DNA of 64,000 nt, taken from the NCBI RefSeq assembly GCF_024703995.1, contig NZ_JAMXQV010000037.1, positions 1-64,000 on the forward strand. Direction: 5' to 3'. Under the pieces are notes generated by a model. The model was not told where the DNA came from. It searched no databases and worked only from the letters and a program-made list of their open reading frames with translations. Numbering within the stretch: the first letter of the stretch is position 1; each line of letters begins with the position of its first letter. Origin of the DNA: Amycolatopsis iheyensis. GTDB lineage: Bacteria > Actinomycetota > Actinomycetes > Mycobacteriales > Pseudonocardiaceae. Made by a program: the position numbers and the translations under genes. Shown here piece by piece: positions 25,984-34,986 of this stretch.

Positions 25984-27423
25984 TCACCAGCCCGAGGGGA
26001 GGGGGCGGCCCTCCGCGAAACCGGCCGCAGACTGGACGCCCAGCAGCGCGCGCTCGTGGAACTCCTCCAGCGTGCGCGCGCCCGCGTACGTGCACGAAGA
26101 CCGGACACCGGAGCCGATCGAGTCCAGCAGATCTTCGACACCGGGGCGCTGCGGGTCGAGCGACATCCGCGACGACGAGATGCCCTCCTCGAACAGCGCC
26201 TTGCGGGCGCGCTCGAAGACGTTGTCCGTTCGCGTCCGCGCGCCGACAGCACGCTTCGACGCCATGCCGAACGACTCCTTGTACGGCCGGCCCTGCTCGT
26301 CGAACCGCAGGTCACCAGGGGATTCGTAGGTGCCGGCGAACCACGAGCCGACCATCGCCGCGGACGCGCCCGCGGCCAGCGCCAGCGCGACGTCGCGGGG
26401 GTGGCGGACACCGCCGTCGGCCCAGACGTGCTTGCCCAGCTCGCGTGCCGCGGCCGCGCAGTCGGCCACCGCCGAGAACTGCGGGCGGCCCACGCCGGTC
26501 ATCATCCGCGTCGTGCACATCGCGCCCGGCCCGACGCCGACCTTGACGACGTCCGCGCCGGCCTGGATCAGGTCGCGCGTGCCCTCGGCGGTGACCACGT
26601 TCCCGGCCACCACCGGGACCTGCGGCGACACCGACCGGACGGCCTTCAGCGCGGCGATCATCTTCTCCTGGTGCCCGTGCGCGGTGTCGACGACGAGCAC
26701 GTCGACACCGGAGCCGAGCACGGCTTCGGCCTTCGCCGCGACATCGCCGTTGACGCCGACCGCGGCGGCGACGCGCAGCCGGCCCGCGCTGTCGACCGCC
26801 GGGGTGTAGATGTCCGCGCGCAGCGCGCCGACGGCGGTGAGCACACCGGCGAGCCGGCCGTCGGCGTCCAAGCCGAGCGCGAGGGTGGCGCCGTGGCTGT
26901 GCAGCAGCTCGAAGACCTCTCGCGGCGGCGTGGTCAGCGGGACCGCGACGCTCGCCGGCTGCGCGACGTCGGCGAGCCGCGCGAAGCGGTCGACACCCGC
27001 GCAGCTCGCTTCGTCGACGATGCCGACCGGGCGGCCTTCGCCGTCGACGACCACGACGGCGCCGTGGGCGCGCTTGTGCACCAGGTTGAGGGCGTCGGCG
27101 ACCGCGTCACCGCCGGTCAGGACCAGCGGGGTGTCCCACACGGTGTTACGGCTCTTGACCCAGCCGACGATCTCGGCGACGGCGGCGGTGTCCACGTCCT
27201 GGGGCAGCACCACCAGCCCACCGCGGCGGGCGACGGTCTCGGCCATCCGGCGGCCGGCGACCGCGGTCATGTTGGCGACGACGATCGGGATGGTCGCGCC
27301 GGTGCCGTCCGCGGTGGAGAGGTCGACGTCGAAGCGGGACTCCACGTCCGAACGGTTCGGCAGCAGGAACACGTCGTCGTAGGTCAGGTCGTGAGCGGGC
27401 CGGTGGCCGTCGAGGAAACGCAC
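25984..27423 (-). CDS. guaB1: GuaB1 family GMP reductase (IMPDH-related)
   Basis: 479 residues, GTG start giving V-R-F-L-D-G-H-x-P-x-x-D-L-T-Y-D-D-V, the GuaB1 opening. IMPDH/GMPR barrel with a tandem CBS region at about 100-210 and the catalytic loop G-V-G-P-G-A-M-C-T-T-R with the nucleophile Cys. The mycobacterial homologue Rv1843c/GuaB1 is reported to be a GMP reductase rather than an IMP dehydrogenase; I transfer that role by similarity. CBS domains suggest purine-nucleotide control. Confidence 0.92.
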   Translation of the reverse strand: MRFLDGHRPAHDLTYDDVFLLPNRSDVESRFDVDLSTADGTGATIPIVVANMTAVAGRRMAETVARRGGLVVLPQDVDTAAVAEIVGWVKSRNTVWDTPLVLTGGDAVADALNLVHKRAHGAVVVVDGEGRPVGIVDEASCAGVDRFARLADVAQPASVAVPLTTPPREVFELLHSHGATLALGLDADGRLAGVLTAVGALRADIYTPAVDSAGRLRVAAAVGVNGDVAAKAEAVLGSGVDVLVVDTAHGHQEKMIAALKAVRSVSPQVPVVAGNVVTAEGTRDLIQAGADVVKVGVGPGAMCTTRMMTGVGRPQFSAVADCAAAARELGKHVWADGGVRHPRDVALALAAGASAAMVGSWFAGTYESPGDLRFDEQGRPYKESFGMASKRAVGARTRTDNVFERARKALFEEGISSSRMSLDPQRPGVEDLLDSIGSGVRSSCTYAGARTLEEFHERALLGVQSAAGFAEGRPLPSGW

Positions 27424-27478
27424 GAGTCCCCAGGCTACGTGGCCGGGGCGCGGACCGCGAACGTGGGAGTATCGGGGC

Positions 27479-27946
27479 ATGAGCCGCCGCGACCGGGACG
27501 CCGAGGGACGGGCACGCAACGCACGGCCGCGGGACGGCTTGGGCCGCCCGCTGCCGTACGGCGCCGACGGCGTCGAGCGCCAGCCGGAGGGCATCGCGAG
27601 GACGCCGGCGCAAACGCTTGCGGAAGCGCAGCGGCTGCTGGACGACGGCAAGCCGTTCCACGCCCACGAGGTCTTCGAGGACGCGTGGAAGACCACGGAC
27701 GGCCCCGACCGCGGGCTGTGGCGAGGGCTGGCGCAGCTGGCGGTGGGCCTGACGCACGCGGCCCGCGGCAACGCGGTGGGCGCGGCATCCCTGCTGGAGC
27801 GCGGCGCGGCGAACATCGAGCCGTTCCGGGCGGACCCGCCGCACGGCATCGACGTCGCCGGGTTGCAGGGGTGGGCGTTGAACCTGGCGGAAGAGGCGAA
27901 GCGGCGGGTGCGGGTGTCCCCGAGCGTGCCGCGGTTGACGTGCTGA
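27479..27946 (+). CDS. DUF309 domain protein
   Basis: 155 residues. The DUF309 core is at 60-120: K-P-F-H-A-H-E-V-F-E-D-A-W-K, then R-G-L-A-Q-L-A-V-G-L-T-H-A-A-R-G-N, with the conserved H-x-H-E. Basic N-terminal extension. Divergent from guaB1. The same reading frame stays open for about 100 codons after its TGA. Confidence 0.9.
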   Translation: MSRRDRDAEGRARNARPRDGLGRPLPYGADGVERQPEGIARTPAQTLAEAQRLLDDGKPFHAHEVFEDAWKTTDGPDRGLWRGLAQLAVGLTHAARGNAVGAASLLERGAANIEPFRADPPHGIDVAGLQGWALNLAEEAKRRVRVSPSVPRLTC

Positions 27947-28249
27947 CGGCGGTCGCCTCGTTTCATCGAAGCCACCGCCCGGGCTCGCCAGCACCTCGTC
28001 AGCCTCAACGTCACCTTCCGCCAGCGGCAACACGACAAAACCACCGAGGCGGGAAGCTACGAAGACGACTGCTACCAGGCGCGTGCGGAAATGCGCTCCC
28101 CACTCGGGCTCCTGGTGATGAGCGGGCCGGACGCACTGGTCGACGCGGCCAACGAGGTGCGGGGCAAGGACATGCAGCTGCACCACGTGCGACACGAGCT
28201 GGACGAAGGCGGCGAGTTCGCCATCGTCGCCCGGAAGCACACCTCCTAG
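27947..28249 (+). pseudogene. Open frame without a start codon, downstream of DUF309
   Basis: From the DUF309 stop the same frame reads on as R-F-I-E-A-T-A-R-A-R-Q-H-L-V-S-L-N-V to H-T-S and a TAG at 28247, with strong actinobacterial codon bias. No ATG, GTG or TTG occurs before codon 49 (28091). Likely the 3' part of a gene that has lost its start, or a readthrough product. Its stop overlaps the MBL gene stop. Confidence 0.55.
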
Positions 28250-28869
28250 GGCTGGTCCCAGCCGCTCGAGGCTGCCTTCTCCGCGCCCAGCGTCGTGCCT
28301 TCGCCGTGGCCGGTGTGCACCTTGGTCGTGTCCGGGAGGTTGAACAGCTTCTCGCGGATGGACTTCACGATCGTCGGGTAGTCCGAATAGGACCGGCCGG
28401 TGGCGCCCGGGCCGCCGTGGAACAGCGTGTCTCCGGTGAACAGGACGCCGAGGTCCTCGGCGTACAGGCACACCGCGCCCGGTGCGTGACCCGGCGTGTG
28501 GATGACCCGCAGCCCGGTGCCGGCGATCGTGATCGTCTGGCCGTCCGTCAGCTCGGCGTCCGGCGCGCGGTCCGGGTGCGTCAGGTCCCAGAGGACGCGG
28601 TCGTCGGCGTGCAGCAGGATCGGCGCGCCGGTCGCGGCGGCGAGCGCGGGCGCCGCGTTGACGTGGTCGTTGTGCGCGTGGGTGCAGACGATCGCCGCCA
28701 GCTTCCGGTCGCCGACCACGTTCTCGATGGCCTTCGCGTCGTGGGCCGCGTCGATCACGATCACCTCGGTGTCGTCGCCGACGATCCACACGTTGTTGTC
28801 GACGTCCCAGGTGCCCCCGTCGAGCTGGAAGGTGCCGGAAGTGACCAGGTTCTGCACGATCGCCGTCAT
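28246..28869 (-). CDS. MBL-fold metallohydrolase (glyoxalase II-like)
   Basis: 207 residues with the full metal site: T-H-A-H-N-D-H, H-T-P-G-H and G-D-T-L, plus the late His in H-T-G-H-G. Short members of this kind hydrolyse thioesters such as S-lactoyl conjugates; in a mycothiol host the thiol is probably mycothiol. Contrast with the degenerate metal site of the 5045 protein. Independent gene; its TAG overlaps the stop of the convergent fragment. Confidence 0.92.
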   Translation of the reverse strand: MTAIVQNLVTSGTFQLDGGTWDVDNNVWIVGDDTEVIVIDAAHDAKAIENVVGDRKLAAIVCTHAHNDHVNAAPALAAATGAPILLHADDRVLWDLTHPDRAPDAELTDGQTITIAGTGLRVIHTPGHAPGAVCLYAEDLGVLFTGDTLFHGGPGATGRSYSDYPTIVKSIREKLFNLPDTTKVHTGHGEGTTLGAEKAASSGWDQP

Positions 28870-28920
28870 GGGCCCGACCTTAACGCGGCGGGCCGGGTCC
28901 TTGCGGGCTGACCGGCGAGA

Positions 28921-29580
28921 TCAGGCGAGCTCGGCCGCCTCGGCGGCCTGCGTCGCGCGGCGGTGCGACGCGCGGTCGTACAGGAAGGCGATCGCGGCCA
29001 GGGCGACGAAGAACAGGCCGATCCCGACGCAGTTGAGCGTCACCTGGCCGTAGCCGAGCGCCGCCGCGTCGACGAACGGGTACGGGTAGAACCCGGTGAT
29101 CGCGCCGCGGGGGAGCGTGAACGCGAGCCACGCGAGGGGGTAGACCAGCGACCACCACACCGTGCGCCAGGCCGGGGCGTGCCGCGGGCCGGCGACGACC
29201 CAGCCCGCCACGAACAGCAGCGGTGTCACCTTGTGCAGCATCGTGTCGGAGAACAGTGACAGCCCGTGCAGCTCGTACAGCCCCTCGAGCGCCACCTGGT
29301 AGACGATGCCGGTCACGATGATGCCGACCAGCGCGTCGAGCCACAGGACGCGGAACAGCCCGCCCCGGGCCAGGCCCAGTGCCACCAGCGCCGAGGTCAC
29401 CGTGACCAGCAGGTTCGAGTCGATCGTGAAGTAGCAGAACAGGTTCGCGATCCGGCCCGCGGCCGTCCGGAACTGGCCGGTGGTGTCGCCCGCCGTGGCG
29501 ATCACCTGGGTGACCAGGCCGGTCAGCGCGACCAGCGTCGTGACCCCGAACCAGACGCGCGTGAGCTTCGAACCGTGCAT
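28921..29580 (-). CDS. Pr6Pr family membrane protein
   Basis: 219 residues, six to seven transmembrane helices, the FAR-17a/AIG1-like pattern of Pr6Pr proteins (F-T-I-D-S-N-L-L near residue 50, L-H-K-V-T-P-L and P-Y-P-F-V-D). ATG 29580 chosen for typical length; GTG 29619 adds 13 residues and neither has a good SD. Function unknown. Confidence 0.85.
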   Translation of the reverse strand: MHGSKLTRVWFGVTTLVALTGLVTQVIATAGDTTGQFRTAAGRIANLFCYFTIDSNLLVTVTSALVALGLARGGLFRVLWLDALVGIIVTGIVYQVALEGLYELHGLSLFSDTMLHKVTPLLFVAGWVVAGPRHAPAWRTVWWSLVYPLAWLAFTLPRGAITGFYPYPFVDAAALGYGQVTLNCVGIGLFFVALAAIAFLYDRASHRRATQAAEAAELA

Positions 29581-29641
29581 CCCCGGAGGATACCGGCCGG
29601 TAGATCCACTGTGGACCACTCGATCGAGTCGTCGGGGTGAG

Positions 29642-29668
29642 GCGCCCCGGTGTGGTGCACCGGGGCGC
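29642..29668 (-). terminator. Hairpin after the 29677 gene
   Basis: GCGCCCCGGTG at 29642-29652 pairs with 29658-29668, 8 nt past the stop on the minus strand. Confidence 0.6.
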
Positions 29669-29676
29669 TTCGGTCG

Positions 29677-30117
29677 TCAGGCCGTGGTGAGGGCGTCCCG
29701 GAGGGTGGTGAACGCCTCGTACTCGGCCTTCTGCTCGACCGGCAGCTGGTAACTGGCGGCGAGCAGCTTCGGCACGGACGGGATGATGCTGAGCTTGAAG
29801 GACTGCCCGTCGGTCGTCTTGATGACGAACCGGCCCTGCAGATCGCGCTTCTTCACCGACGCCCGGTTCGCGTCCGTGATCGTCAGCGGGGTGCCCGCCG
29901 TGATCGTCCCGCTCTTTTCGGCGAGCGGGACGATCACGAGATCGGTCGATCCCGGCCGGAAACCGATGGCGAAATTGCTGACGGTGGTGGTGCGGAAAAC
30001 GATGAAGTTCTTCTGCTTGATTTCCGCGCCGTACACCTTGGTGTATCCGCGGCCGTCGGCGACGGCCCCGTCGAAGGCGGCGTGGATCGCCGCTTTCATC
30101 TCTTCCTTGCTGGCCAC
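29677..30117 (-). CDS. Hypothetical cytosolic protein
   Basis: 146 residues, GTG start with GGAGGAG about 6 nt upstream, so translation is well supported. No signal peptide or membrane helix. Pattern of beta strands (F-I-V-F-R-T-T-T-V-S-N-F-A-I-G-F and L-V-I-V-P-L) followed by a helical end. I do not recognise the family. Confidence 0.8.
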   Translation of the reverse strand: MASKEEMKAAIHAAFDGAVADGRGYTKVYGAEIKQKNFIVFRTTTVSNFAIGFRPGSTDLVIVPLAEKSGTITAGTPLTITDANRASVKKRDLQGRFVIKTTDGQSFKLSIIPSVPKLLAASYQLPVEQKAEYEAFTTLRDALTTA

Positions 30118-30260
30118 TTCTGCTCCTCCATGACCGCTCGGGGACTGAGCGGGTCTTCAGGGAGCAGGATCGTAGCGGTGACCCGACATTGTTCTGTGGG
30201 TAAAAATCTCGACATGATCATGCGTCGAACAAACCGAACTCCACCGTTTCCGGTGAATTG

Positions 30261-31553
30261 TCAGCGCAGTGCTTTCACCAGTGCGGGAACGAAGACCGAA
30301 GCGTCGACCGTGCCCCAGCCACTGGCGATGTCGAAGCCCTTCGCGGCGGTGAAGCCGACGACGCCGTCCTGGCTGTTGTCGCCTTCGGTCACGTCGACGA
30401 TGCCCGCCTTCGCGCCGGCCGGGCCCAGCTTCGTGTACAGCGCCGGGTTGATCTGGCCGAGCTTGCCGTGCTTGGCCTGCACCGCGAGCGCGAGCACGCC
30501 GGCGAACAGCGGCGCGGACTGCGAAGTGCCGTGCACGCCTTCCATGCTGATGTCCGGGAACGAGCGCATCTTGCTGCCGGTGATCTTCTTGACGCCGTCC
30601 TGCCAGTTCGGCCGCGCGTACGCCTTGGACAGCCCGGCGCCCTCGGAGAACCCGTTGTCGGCGACGTTCACGACGTCGTCGGCCTTGGTGCGGTTGCCGT
30701 TCGCGTCGAGGTGCAGCTGCGTGCCGCCGAGCGTCGTGACGCGCGGGTCGGACGCCGGCCAGCTCGCGACGCGGTACGGGTAGTTGCCCGGGCCGTAGAG
30801 GTAACCGCCGGTCGGGCCGTCGTCGCCGGAGGAGGCGACCATGGTGATGCCCGCCTTGCTCGCGCGCTCCAACGCCGGGTCGAGCGTCTTGATCGAGTCG
30901 AACGACGGGAAGTTCTCTTCCGTGGTCCCGAAGCTCATCGAGATGACGTCGACCAGCTTGTGCTCGGTCATGTAGTCGACCGCGTGCATCATCTCGGGCA
31001 GGCCGGTGAAGCCCTGCGTCTCCGCGACCGGCGTCGCCGCGACGATGATCTTCGCGTTCGGCGCCATCGCGTGCATCATCGTGACGTCGAGGTCGGTCTC
31101 GCCGCCCCAGCCCTGGCAGGTGGCGGTGTCGACCCCCGGGTCGGTGCACGCGGGCACGGGCCCGGACGGCTGGATGACCTCGACGTTCGCCGGCGGCAGG
31201 CCGTGGCTCTTCGAGTACGTGTCGAGCACCTGCTTGACCTGGTCGTCGCCGAAGGACACCAGCGTCGCCACGGTGCTGCCCGCGCCGGTGATGCCGGCGT
31301 TCCACAGCTTCGTCGCGTTGTACGCCGTGCTCTCCTTCGGCAGCGACGCCATCGCCGCCTCCAGCTTCGCGACGCGCTTCTGCACGGTGTCCGCGCCGAC
31401 GAACGACCGCGCGGCCGCCGAGAAGTGGTGCTTCGACGGCTGGTGCCCGGCGTTCGGCGTGCTCGGCGCCGGCGTGGCCGAAGCCGGTGCGGTGAACACG
31501 GTCACGAGCAACGTGGTGCTCGCGAGCAAGCCGGACACAGCGCGCAATCTCAT
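30261..31553 (-). CDS. Secreted S53 (sedolisin-type) serine-carboxyl peptidase
   Basis: 430 residues from ATG 31553, with AGGGAG upstream. Sec signal peptide (L-L-A-S-T-T-L-L-V-T-V-F-T-A-P-A-S-A). Catalytic set: G-G-E-T-D-L-D-V (Glu/Asp), oxyanion Asp in S-S-G-D-D-G, and Ser in H-G-T-S-Q-S-A-P. The catalytic domain is complete but the family's large pro-domain is absent: only about 40 residues lie between the signal and V-Q-K-R-V. Activation may therefore differ from typical sedolisins. Confidence 0.9.
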   Translation of the reverse strand: MRLRAVSGLLASTTLLVTVFTAPASATPAPSTPNAGHQPSKHHFSAAARSFVGADTVQKRVAKLEAAMASLPKESTAYNATKLWNAGITGAGSTVATLVSFGDDQVKQVLDTYSKSHGLPPANVEVIQPSGPVPACTDPGVDTATCQGWGGETDLDVTMMHAMAPNAKIIVAATPVAETQGFTGLPEMMHAVDYMTEHKLVDVISMSFGTTEENFPSFDSIKTLDPALERASKAGITMVASSGDDGPTGGYLYGPGNYPYRVASWPASDPRVTTLGGTQLHLDANGNRTKADDVVNVADNGFSEGAGLSKAYARPNWQDGVKKITGSKMRSFPDISMEGVHGTSQSAPLFAGVLALAVQAKHGKLGQINPALYTKLGPAGAKAGIVDVTEGDNSQDGVVGFTAAKGFDIASGWGTVDASVFVPALVKALR

Positions 31554-31627
31554 GCTTTCTCCCTGGCTGAAGGAAACTCCGCCCGCCACTCTGCTCAGGG
31601 CGAGGAGAAGGCAACATCGACTTTCGT

Positions 31628-31647
31628 CTTTCCTTTTACGAGGAAAG
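31628..31647 (-). terminator. Short hairpin after ligB
   Basis: CTTTCCT at 31628-31634 pairs with AGGAAAG at 31641-31647 between ligB and the sedolisin gene. Confidence 0.45.
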
Positions 31648-31688
31648 CACCCGGAAGACGCGCGATGTCGTGATCGAGACTTTCGTCG

Positions 31689-33221
31689 TCAGCCCCCTTC
31701 CGACCGGTCGCCGTGCAGGAGGCCGCGGACGGTGTCGATCGTGTCGGCGTCCGCCGCCTCCTTGTCCGGGCGGTAGCGGACGACCCGGGCGAACCGCAGC
31801 GCCAGGCCACCGGGGTACCGCGTCGAAACCTGAGCGCTGTCCAGCTCGATTTCGACCACGACCTCCGGGCGGACGTACACCGTCCAGTCGTCGCGGTGGG
31901 TCTCGATCTCCTGGAACGTCCTCGTCTGCCACGCGAGGATCTCGTCGGTCATGCCCTTGAACGTCTTGCCGACCATGATCGGCGGGCCGCCGTCCGGGTC
32001 GCGTGCGCCCAGGTGCAGGTTCGACAGCGTGCCGGTGCGCCGGCCGTGGCCCCACTCCGCCGCGAGGACCACCAGGTCGATCGTGTGCACCGGCTTGACC
32101 TTGAGCCACGCGCGCCCGCGCCGCCCCGCCGCGTACGGCGACGCCAGGTCCTTGACCATCACGCCCTCGTGGCCGGCCTCCATCGCCGCCTCCAGGACCG
32201 CGGCCGCACCCGCCACGCCGACCTCACCGGGGATCACGTGCGCCCCGGCGACCTTGCGCAGCGCCGCGTTGCGCTCGGACAGCGGCGCGTCCAGCAGGTC
32301 GACGCCGTCGAGGTGCAGGCAGTCGAAGAAGTACGGCCGCAGCAGCAGCGCCTTCACCTGCTCCTCGCGGGTGCTGCCGAACCGGCTCATCGTGTCCTGG
32401 AACGGCCGCGGCCGCCCGGCGTCGGTGAGCGCGAGCGTTTCGCCGTCGAGCACCACCGACTCGCACGGCAGCGTCCGCACCAGCTCGACCAGCTCCTGCA
32501 CGCTCGAGGTGATCTCGCGCAGCGTGCGGGTCCACACGTGCACCTCGTCGCCCTGGCGGTGCACCTGGATGCGCGCACCGTCCATCTTGTACTCGACGAT
32601 CGCCTCGGCGTGCTCGGCGACCGCCTCGTCGAGCGACTCCGCCGGGGACGCCAGCATCGGCTTGACCGGCGTGCCGAGCGTCAGCCGGAACTCCGCCAGC
32701 GCCGCCTGCCCGCCGGTGAGCGCCGCGACGCCGGTGACGCCGAGCTTCCCGGAGAGCATGAAGGCCCGCCGCACGTCGACGGCCGGCACCTCGGCCGCCG
32801 CCGCGATCGCGTCGACCATCACGCCTTCCAGCGCGCCCTGCCGCAGCTCGCCGGTGACCAGCCGGAACAGGAACTGCTGCTCGTTCTCGGTCAGCCGGAC
32901 GAACAACGCCCGCAGCACCTCTTGCCGCCGCGTCGAAGAGCCCGTACCCGCGGCTACGCCGGCGGCCTCCGTCAAGGCCGCGTCCACCTCCAGCACCGTG
33001 ATCACCGGCTCCGAAGCGGGCGAAGCGCCGAGCCCGGCCAGGGTGCGCCAGCCCGCACCCAGCCTGTCCTGCGCCGTCTGCCCGGTCAGGTACGCGATCA
33101 CCATGGCCAGCTCGGTGAAGTCCGCCGCGCGCAGCAGCGCGGCCAGGACGGCGATCTTCGCCTTCCTGGACCTCGTCGCCGCCAGCTCGGCGGACGCCCG
33201 GACTATCTCGCTCAGCAACAC
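31689..33221 (-). CDS. ligB: ATP-dependent DNA ligase
   Basis: 510 residues, GTG start. N-terminal DNA-binding domain to about 200, then the nucleotidyl lysine motif E-Y-K-M-D-G-A-R near 212-219, motif III F-F-D-C-L-H, motif IV E-G-V-M-V-K and motif V A-W-L-K-V-K, then the OB domain with R-Y-P-G-G-L. Matches LigB of mycobacteria and related actinomycetes. Non-replicative ligase, probably repair. No Ku or polymerase domain beside it. Confidence 0.94.
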   Translation of the reverse strand: MLLSEIVRASAELAATRSRKAKIAVLAALLRAADFTELAMVIAYLTGQTAQDRLGAGWRTLAGLGASPASEPVITVLEVDAALTEAAGVAAGTGSSTRRQEVLRALFVRLTENEQQFLFRLVTGELRQGALEGVMVDAIAAAAEVPAVDVRRAFMLSGKLGVTGVAALTGGQAALAEFRLTLGTPVKPMLASPAESLDEAVAEHAEAIVEYKMDGARIQVHRQGDEVHVWTRTLREITSSVQELVELVRTLPCESVVLDGETLALTDAGRPRPFQDTMSRFGSTREEQVKALLLRPYFFDCLHLDGVDLLDAPLSERNAALRKVAGAHVIPGEVGVAGAAAVLEAAMEAGHEGVMVKDLASPYAAGRRGRAWLKVKPVHTIDLVVLAAEWGHGRRTGTLSNLHLGARDPDGGPPIMVGKTFKGMTDEILAWQTRTFQEIETHRDDWTVYVRPEVVVEIELDSAQVSTRYPGGLALRFARVVRYRPDKEAADADTIDTVRGLLHGDRSEGG

Positions 33222-33261
33222 CCGGACATCATGACCCGGACCACCGACAATTTCCGGCCGG

Positions 33262-34935
33262 TCAGATGTCCGGCCTGGTGCAGAGGGGGTCGAGCAGGCC
33301 GTCCTTGGCCACGCAGGGCGTGTACCCGGCGTCCTGCAGCTCGGCCCGCGCGGTCGGGCTGGCCAGGTAGTCGAGGAACCGCTTCAGCACGCTGTCGTTC
33401 GACGGCACGCCCTTCGTGTAGAGGTACTCGACGGTCCAGAAGCGGTACCCGGCGTCGACGGTCGTGACGTCGGGGTAGTGCCCGTCGAGCTGCACGACGC
33501 CGAGCTGGTCGCGGGCGGCCGCGGTTTTGGCCGCCCGGACGTCGGCGTACCCGATCGCGCCCGGCACGTTCGCGACCTCGGTCAGCACCTCGGCGGTCGT
33601 GCCGCGCTCGCAGCGCGTGGTTGCCGCCGCCGGGTCGCGCTCGGGCTTGCGGCACGAATCCGACGTCAGCCGGTCTTCCGCGCCGCCCAGGACCTTCTGC
33701 TCGAACGTCTTGCGCGTGCCCGACTCCTGCCCGCGCCCGACGATCCCGATCGGCACCGACGGGCCCGGCCGCAGCTGGTCCCAGTTGCGCACCCGGCCGC
33801 TGAAGATGTCCTTGACCTGCTGGGTCGTCAGTTTGTCGACACCGGCCGCGCGGTTGACGACCAGGCTGTACACGACCACCGCGACGGCCTTGGCCGCCAG
33901 GTCGGGGCCGGCCTCGTTCGACCGGCCGTCCGAAAGCACCGCCAGCCCGTCCTTGCCCGCGGCGTCGACCGGGGCGAGCGCGCGGACACCGGTGACACTG
34001 CCGGTCGCGCGGGTCGTGATGGCCGCGCCGTCGCACTGGCCGTGGTACTCGGCGGCGATGCTGTCGATGATCGGGACGAACGCGCTCGACCCTTCGACCG
34101 ACAGCTTCCCGGTGGCGCACTGCGCGGAGTCGCTCGGCCGGGACCACGAGACGAGCAGCGTCGCCAGCAGTGCGCCGGTCAGCAGCACCCCGACCGCCGT
34201 CGTGATGACCGGCCAGCCGAACCGGCGCTGCTTGCGGTCGTCCTTGATCCGGCCGGCGGCGAGCCGCGCGTGGTGGTCGATCTCCTTGCTGATCTCGCCG
34301 TCGTGCCCTTCGGACTCCCGCAGCACGACGACCAGCTTGAACTTCTCCTTGCGCTTCAACGAAAGCCGAGCGAAGCGGACGCCGTGCCACTCGGGTGCCT
34401 CGGCCGGGGCTTCGGCCGCGAGCCCGGCGAACCGCTTCGGCAGCAGCGCGCGCACGCGAGAGAGCTTCACGCCTTCGACCGGCTTTTGCGGGGTCTCGCG
34501 CGTGAAGAACTCCAGGCCGTCGCGGACGTGCTGGCGCAGGCCGTCGTCGGTCGCGTCGGACACGCGTGCGTCCCAGACGATCCGGCTGCCGAAGGTGAAC
34601 GACAGCGGGATTTCGAAGTCGTCCGGCGCGATGTCGAACCCGCCGGTGTTGTGCACGCGGATGACGACGATGCTCATCCGGTCGAGCAGCCGCGCGACCT
34701 GTTCGAGCTGCGGGGCCGCCTGCGCCGAACCGTTTTCGCCGTCGTGCAGGTCGAACGGGGACAGCCCGATCTTGGAGTTGTAGAGGACGCGGAAGGTCAG
34801 CCGGCGCCGCCGGATGAAGTAGCGGTCGATGAACGGCGCGGCGATCGCGACCAGCGCGGCGAGCCCGAGGACCAGGCTGCCGGAGTCGGAGCTCAGGATT
34901 TCGGCGAGGGACTGCATCGTCGCGCCGACGCCCAC
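33262..34935 (-). CDS. Two-TM anchored PstS-like substrate-binding protein
   Basis: 557 residues, GTG start with GAGGAG 7 nt upstream. TM1 at about 19-36, a 200-residue region, TM2 at about 240-263, then a PstS/PBP-II domain (S-V-E-G-S-S-A-F-V-P, R-G-Q-E-S-G-T-R, F-W-T-V-E-Y-L-Y). Basic residues on the inner sides of both helices (R-R-R-R and K-Q-R-R) put the middle region in the cytoplasm and the PBP outside. No pstCAB genes follow. Possibly a phosphate sensor rather than a transporter subunit. Confidence 0.85.
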   Translation of the reverse strand: MGVGATMQSLAEILSSDSGSLVLGLAALVAIAAPFIDRYFIRRRRLTFRVLYNSKIGLSPFDLHDGENGSAQAAPQLEQVARLLDRMSIVVIRVHNTGGFDIAPDDFEIPLSFTFGSRIVWDARVSDATDDGLRQHVRDGLEFFTRETPQKPVEGVKLSRVRALLPKRFAGLAAEAPAEAPEWHGVRFARLSLKRKEKFKLVVVLRESEGHDGEISKEIDHHARLAAGRIKDDRKQRRFGWPVITTAVGVLLTGALLATLLVSWSRPSDSAQCATGKLSVEGSSAFVPIIDSIAAEYHGQCDGAAITTRATGSVTGVRALAPVDAAGKDGLAVLSDGRSNEAGPDLAAKAVAVVVYSLVVNRAAGVDKLTTQQVKDIFSGRVRNWDQLRPGPSVPIGIVGRGQESGTRKTFEQKVLGGAEDRLTSDSCRKPERDPAAATTRCERGTTAEVLTEVANVPGAIGYADVRAAKTAAARDQLGVVQLDGHYPDVTTVDAGYRFWTVEYLYTKGVPSNDSVLKRFLDYLASPTARAELQDAGYTPCVAKDGLLDPLCTRPDI

Positions 34936-34986
34936 CGTGCTGCTCCTCTACCCCCGGCTCCCCAGGTGAAGCAGCCTAGGCAGCCG

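Noticed and set aside
26056..28911. 951-codon plus-strand frame
   Set aside because: Antisense to guaB1 and the MBL gene, with typical GC-skewed shadow composition.
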